This document shows positions 6,814 through 9,707 of a stretch of DNA of 9,707 nucleotides, in pieces. The translations under genes were made by a program, and so were the position numbers. The notes beneath the pieces were generated by a model. The model was not told where the DNA came from, made no database searches, and worked only from the letters and a program-made list of their open reading frames with translations. This DNA is from GCA-2746795 sp964643965 (GTDB lineage: Bacteria > Chloroflexota > Anaerolineae > Promineifilales > Promineifilaceae). How positions within the stretch are numbered: the first letter of the stretch is position 1; every line of letters begins with the position of its first letter. Location: positions 1 through 9,707 of the forward strand of contig CAZXVH010000158.1 in NCBI GenBank assembly GCA_964643965.1. Direction: 5' to 3'.

Positions 6814-7839
6814 CTACGCCGTTCTCAGCGTGAAGTAAAACGTACTCCCCTTGCCCTCTTTGCTTTCGGCCCATAAACGGCCGTTATGTGCTTGCACAAT
6901 ATGGCGGGCGATGACTAAACCAAGACCCGTCCCACTTTCGCCACGGGTGCGGGCGCGGTCTGATTTGTAGAAGCGCTCAAAAATACGGGGTAGGTCTTCC
7001 GTTGGAATGCCTACCCCGTTGTCTGCAACGCTGAAAATGACGGAAGGTGGTAAATCTGATATTTCGCGTTTGACCGATTTAGACGCATCTTCTGGCATGT
7101 AGGCGGAGATTGTTACTGTCCCTTCGGGAGTAAACTTGAGGGCGTTGTGGACAAGATTATTGACCACTTGCTGCATCCGGTCGGCATCGGCAAAGACACG
7201 GGGGAGATTTGGGGGAATATCGAGGAGAAGCTTGATTTTGTCTCGCTTGGCTTGGGCTTTGAACCGTTCCACAGGAATAGTAACCAGATCGCAAACGGCC
7301 GTTGACGTTAACCGAATCGGCACCCGGCCAGACTCAATACGAGAAAGTTCTAACAACTCCTCTACCATTTGCGTCAGGGTATCGACCTCATGGTCGGCAC
7401 GGCTCAAAAAGCGACGGGCGGCCGGCGGGTCTTCCAAGGCACCCACTTGCAGCGTTTCCACAACCGCTCTCAGCGAGGCCAGCGGCGTGCGCAGTTCATG
7501 CGAGATGTTGCTGATGAAATCGCGGCGCACCGTTTCCAGACGCCGAATGGTGGTTAAATCTTGCAGTATCATCAGATACGCTTGTGATTCTTTTTGCTGG
7601 AAGGGGGTGATGACCGCTTGCAGGAATAGATTTTTCCCGACTTCGATAGCGGCCATCTGTTCAGTATCTTCTTGTTGGCACCGTTGCCATAAATCAATCA
7701 ATTCATGATGGCGTAGCATTTCTGCCAGGGTGTGGCCGATCGCTTTTTTAGCGTTAGTGGCTAATAGACGATTCCCTGCTGGGTTAATTTGCCGGACGCG
7801 CCCCATATGGTCGGCAATAATGACGCCATCGGCCATGTT
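6814..7839 (-). pseudogene. PAS-HisKA-HATPase sensor histidine kinase (PhoR-like), N-terminally truncated
   Basis: Real similarity begins at NMADGVIIADHMGRVRQINP, a PAS domain. It continues with the HisKA box FISNISHELRTPLASL (His131 of the open frame), N box NNLVHNALKFTPEG, G1 DNGVGI, F box IFERFYKS and G2 GTGLGL, to the ending FYFTLRTA and a TAG at 6816-6814. Catalytic motifs are all present. The open frame extends to 7890, but its first 17 residues (MAMASGVSASSAGKRAS) are the antisense of the neighbouring kinase, so the original start and the membrane sensor part expected of PhoR-like kinases are missing. HisKA kinases of this type normally pair with OmpR-type regulators, so the NarL-type gene downstream is probably not its partner. 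Two decamers lie inside. It could be expressed as a soluble chimera. Confidence 0.82.
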
Positions 7840-9397
7840 CGACGCCCTTTTCCCGGCGCTGCTGGCCGAAACCCCCGACGCCATCGCCATCTACTACATG
7901 AGTCCGTCGGGGTTGGGACGCTATTACCCGCTGGTAGATTTAGTGGAGCGGCTGGAACCGGATTTTGCTATTGCTGAACAGCTCTTCTAAGCCCTGGCCA
8001 CGCCGTCAAATAATCCCAATCGAATGACCATATGGTCCTCGCCATATGAGGATTTTGTGGGTTTGGGACCAATTACAACCGTCAGCACGCCCGTCTACGA
8101 AGGCGACACCTTTCGCGGCGTCGTCAGTGTGGACATCTTGTTGGTCCAGTTGATTGACCGGCTGAACAACCTGGCTCCAACGACGAGCGGGTATGCTTTC
8201 CTGGTGGATGGTAACGGCCGTTTTGTCGCCGCCTCACCACGCGCCTTGAGCGATTTATTGGGCGCACCTTATGCTGATGCTGAGCCTCTGACCATCACCG
8301 AAACCCTGGGCCTGCCGCTGGCCCAATCCCAACATCCCCAGATGTTGGCGGCGCTGGCCCAAATGCGGCAAGAAGCCAGCGGTCTGGTCGAATTAGAACT
8401 CGATGGCCAGGCGATGCTGCTGGCCCATGCGCCGCTGCCGGCAGTGGATTGGCACCTGGGCGTGGTGGCGCCACTGGCGGAAATCACGGCCGAATCGGAA
8501 GCGGTGGCTGCGGCCATCCAACAGGACGCGGCGCAAACCGTGCAGTCTACCCTGCTGGTGCTGGCCGCCCTCTTCCTGGTGGCGCTGCTGGTCATCGCCA
8601 CGATCAGCCGCCGCCTGATCGTACAGCGAGTGGAGAATTTGGCGGCAGCGACAGAAGCCGTGGCTGCCGGGGATTTGAACGTGCGCCTCACCCCCCAAAG
8701 CGGGGATGAGTTAGGCCAACTGGCACAAGCTTTCAACGAGATGGCCGGGCAGTTAGCAGAAGCCCGCGATGAATTGGAGGAACGGGTTGCCAACCGTACG
8801 CGGGAATTGGCGGCGCTGTTTGACGTAACGGCCGTTGCCAGTTCTTCTCTGGAATTAGATGAGGTGTTAAACCGTTCCTTGAAGCGAGTGGTTGCCGTGA
8901 TGAATGCCCGCAATGGTAGTATCCACATGCTGGATGACGACAGGCAGATGCTCAAACTAATGGCGGATTACAATATTCCGTCCCCCGTAGCTGTAGAAAT
9001 CAAGCAAGTTCCGGTCGGCACGGCCGTTGTCGGGCGCGTGGTTGAGCAAGGGAAACCGCTTTATGTACCCATCATCGCAGATGATTCTGATGCCGTTCCT
9101 GCCGCCGGGCATACGTTGGCCCAGAACTCATTTTTGGGGACACCCATGCGGGCCAAAGGGGAAATTATCGGCGTGTTAAGCGTCATCGGCCAAGCAAACC
9201 AGCCGTTTAGCCAGGAAGAAATCAATCTTCTGGCCAGCATCGCTGAGCAGGTGGGTATCGCTGTAGAAAACGCGCGTCTTTACCAACAAGCAGAAGAACT
9301 GGCGGTATTCCAGGAGCGGCAGCGGCTGGCACGGGAACTGCATGACGCCGTCACCCAATCGGTATACAGCGCCATGCTGCTGGCGGCGGCGGCGGCC
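7838..9397 (+). pseudogene. Cache-HAMP-GAF-HisKA_3 sensor kinase, truncated at both ends and with an internal stop
   Basis: The frame FDALFPALLAETPDAIAIYY...FAIAEQLF runs into TAA at 7988-7990 and continues in the same frame as ALATPSNNPNRMTIW, SSPYEDFVGLGPITTVSTPVY. Together these form a continuous extracellular Cache sensor, and a Tyr is expected at the stop. Then come a TM span (STLLVLAALFLVALLVI), a HAMP domain with a coiled linker (ARDELEERVANRTRELAALF), a GAF domain, and the HisKA_3 dimerisation box RLARELHDAVTQSVYS with the phospho-accepting His at 9341-9343. The ATPase domain is missing: the frame leaves the family at the GGC tract 9382-9397. The 5' signal-anchor region is also missing, replaced by the minus-strand kinase. 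An ATG at 8030 or other internal starts could give a partial protein. Kinases of this type normally act with NarL-type regulators. Confidence 0.85.
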
Positions 9398-9588
9398 AGG
9401 ATGATGGTGGGGGCGGAATCCAGAAACTCCAGGCGAAAGTGCTGCCCGATGCCAAACACATCCAGGCCGACTTCATCGGCCAGGGCCATTCTGTCGAGCA
9501 GGTTGGCTAGGGCGATGTCGCTGTGAATGGCTCTTTCTTTATCTTCGCTCAAGGTGGCGGCGGCAAAACTATCAATTCCAATTTCCAT
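9382..9588 (-). pseudogene. Luciferase-like flavin monooxygenase (LLM class), first 69 codons only
   Basis: The ATG at 9588-9586 has AAGGAG (9603-9598) nine bases upstream. The product MEIGIDSFAAA, then LLDRMALADEVGLDVFGIGQ, H-F-R-LEFLDSAPTIILAAAAA, is the N-terminal part of the TIM-barrel fold of F420/FMN-dependent luciferase-like oxidoreductases, usually about 330 residues. After the Ala run the frame reads the antisense of the kinase (SSMALYTDW). The shared tract GGCGGCGGCGGCGGCC codes Ala in both genes and marks the join. The in-frame TTG at 9609 is an unlikely start because it lies upstream of the ribosome site. Confidence 0.8.
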
Positions 9589-9601
9589 GAATATGCACTC
9601 C

Positions 9602-9707
9602 TTACTCAAAGCGTTCGAATCTTTCTTGATTCTCTATCAATTCGTTTTTACGTTCAATACCTTCGCCACATATATGAGCTAAAAGATGAATAAAAGTTGG
9701 AACTACG
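9602..9707 (-). CDS. C-terminal tail of an unknown protein upstream of the LLM gene (partial)
   Basis: The last 34 residues of a minus-strand gene entering from the right edge read VVPTFIHLLAHICGEGIERK and then NELIENQERFERFE, with a TAA at 9604-9602. The tail is helical and charged. Its stop overlaps the ribosome site of the LLM gene (TAAGGAG), so the two were arranged as an operon, 13 bases apart. The family cannot be named from this much. Confidence 0.5.
   Translation of the reverse strand, partial: VVPTFIHLLAHICGEGIERKNELIENQERFERFE

Larger units (their letters stand above)
27..8836. repeat. Highly iterated palindrome AACGGCCGTT (16 exact copies)
   Basis: Exact copies start at 27, 519, 1647, 1836, 2146, 2951, 3989, 4052, 4601, 4679, 5164, 6767, 6876, 7294, 8213 and 8827. 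One-mismatch copies start at 3547 (AACGGCCGTC), 4347 (GACGGCCGTT) and 9019 (CACGGCCGTT). A given decamer is expected about 0.01 times in this length. Fourteen exact copies lie in coding DNA of seven genes or gene fragments and two are intergenic. Several extend symmetrically, for example GGAAACGGCCGTTTCC at 1833-1848. The pattern resembles HIP1 of cyanobacteria, a short palindrome scattered through a whole genome, but the sequence differs. The core CGGCCG could be a methylation target; nothing here shows that. Confidence 0.95.

Noticed and set aside
7136..7708. 190-residue plus-strand open frame
   Set aside because: Antisense of the PAS-HisKA kinase, whose motifs are all on the minus strand.
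27..8836. CRISPR array or regulon operator as explanation of the decamer
   Set aside because: Spacing is irregular, most copies lie inside coding sequence, and no cas genes or consistent promoter positions are seen.
8269..8955. 228-residue minus-strand open frame
   Set aside because: Antisense shadow of the HAMP/GAF part of the Cache kinase; Ser/Ala/Arg-rich with no family motifs.
7838..9397. Simple inversion of this segment as the cause of both kinase junctions
   Set aside because: Re-inverting the segment on paper joins unrelated ends (LLM to Cache, HisKA_3 to PAS) and restores neither gene.
9398..9526. Continuation of the plus-strand kinase frame to a stop at 9526
   Set aside because: After 9397 the frame reads antisense of the LLM gene (RNSRRKCCPMPNTSRP) and shows no ATPase motifs, so it is not kinase sequence.

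Overview
This window looks like a piece of a Chloroflexota genome, probably Anaerolineae or a related filamentous lineage. That is an inference from gene content: a MalT-like LuxR regulator, a DUF4386 membrane protein beside a small conserved protein, DUF2804, secreted beta-helix and DUF11-type proteins, and Cache-HAMP-GAF kinases. No rRNA, tRNA or CRISPR array is visible. The most consistent signature is the palindromic decamer AACGGCCGTT. It occurs 16 times exactly, in genes and intergenic DNA on both strands, where chance predicts about 0.01 copies.

Layout. The left part (1-2142, +) is the 3' two thirds or more of a LuxR/MalT-like regulator cut by the window edge. A short spacer follows, holding a 20-bp perfect palindrome and a possible minus-strand C-terminal fragment (2204-2386). 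Next comes a plus-strand pair: a small conserved protein (2344-2604) and a six-TM DUF4386 protein (2664-3398). After a hairpin, only the first 16 codons of a quinone-oxidoreductase/zinc-ADH-like gene remain (3477). About 400 bp without a gene (3546-3940) holds a composite of two dispersed repeats. An intact DUF2804 gene (3941-4954) is followed immediately by the C-terminal tail of a DUF11-like surface protein (4955-5142). A secreted parallel beta-helix protein (from 5144) has lost its 3' part where it meets, head-on, the 5' part of a minus-strand secreted-protein gene (start at 6025).

The right part is two-component-like material, all damaged. There is a LuxR-type response regulator without the first half of its receiver domain (minus, 6177-about 6620), with a Rho-independent terminator behind it. 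A PAS-HisKA-HATPase kinase without its N-terminal sensor follows (minus, 6814-about 7839). Then comes a plus-strand Cache-HAMP-GAF-HisKA_3 kinase lacking both ends and carrying an internal TAA (7838-about 9397). It ends in a GGC-rich tract shared with the first 69 codons of a luciferase-like monooxygenase (minus, 9382-9588). A 34-residue C-terminal tail of an upstream gene in that same operon runs off the right edge.

Only the small protein, DUF4386 and DUF2804 look whole. The rest are fragments, and at three places both neighbouring genes stop making sense at the same base, in opposite orientation. This is either a gene graveyard built by repeated non-homologous joining or an assembly/amplification chimera, which the sequence alone cannot decide. 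Most larger fragments carry the same decamer, which argues that they come from one genome or from close relatives. I see no convincing new multi-gene system. The decamer family and the junctions are the items worth following up.
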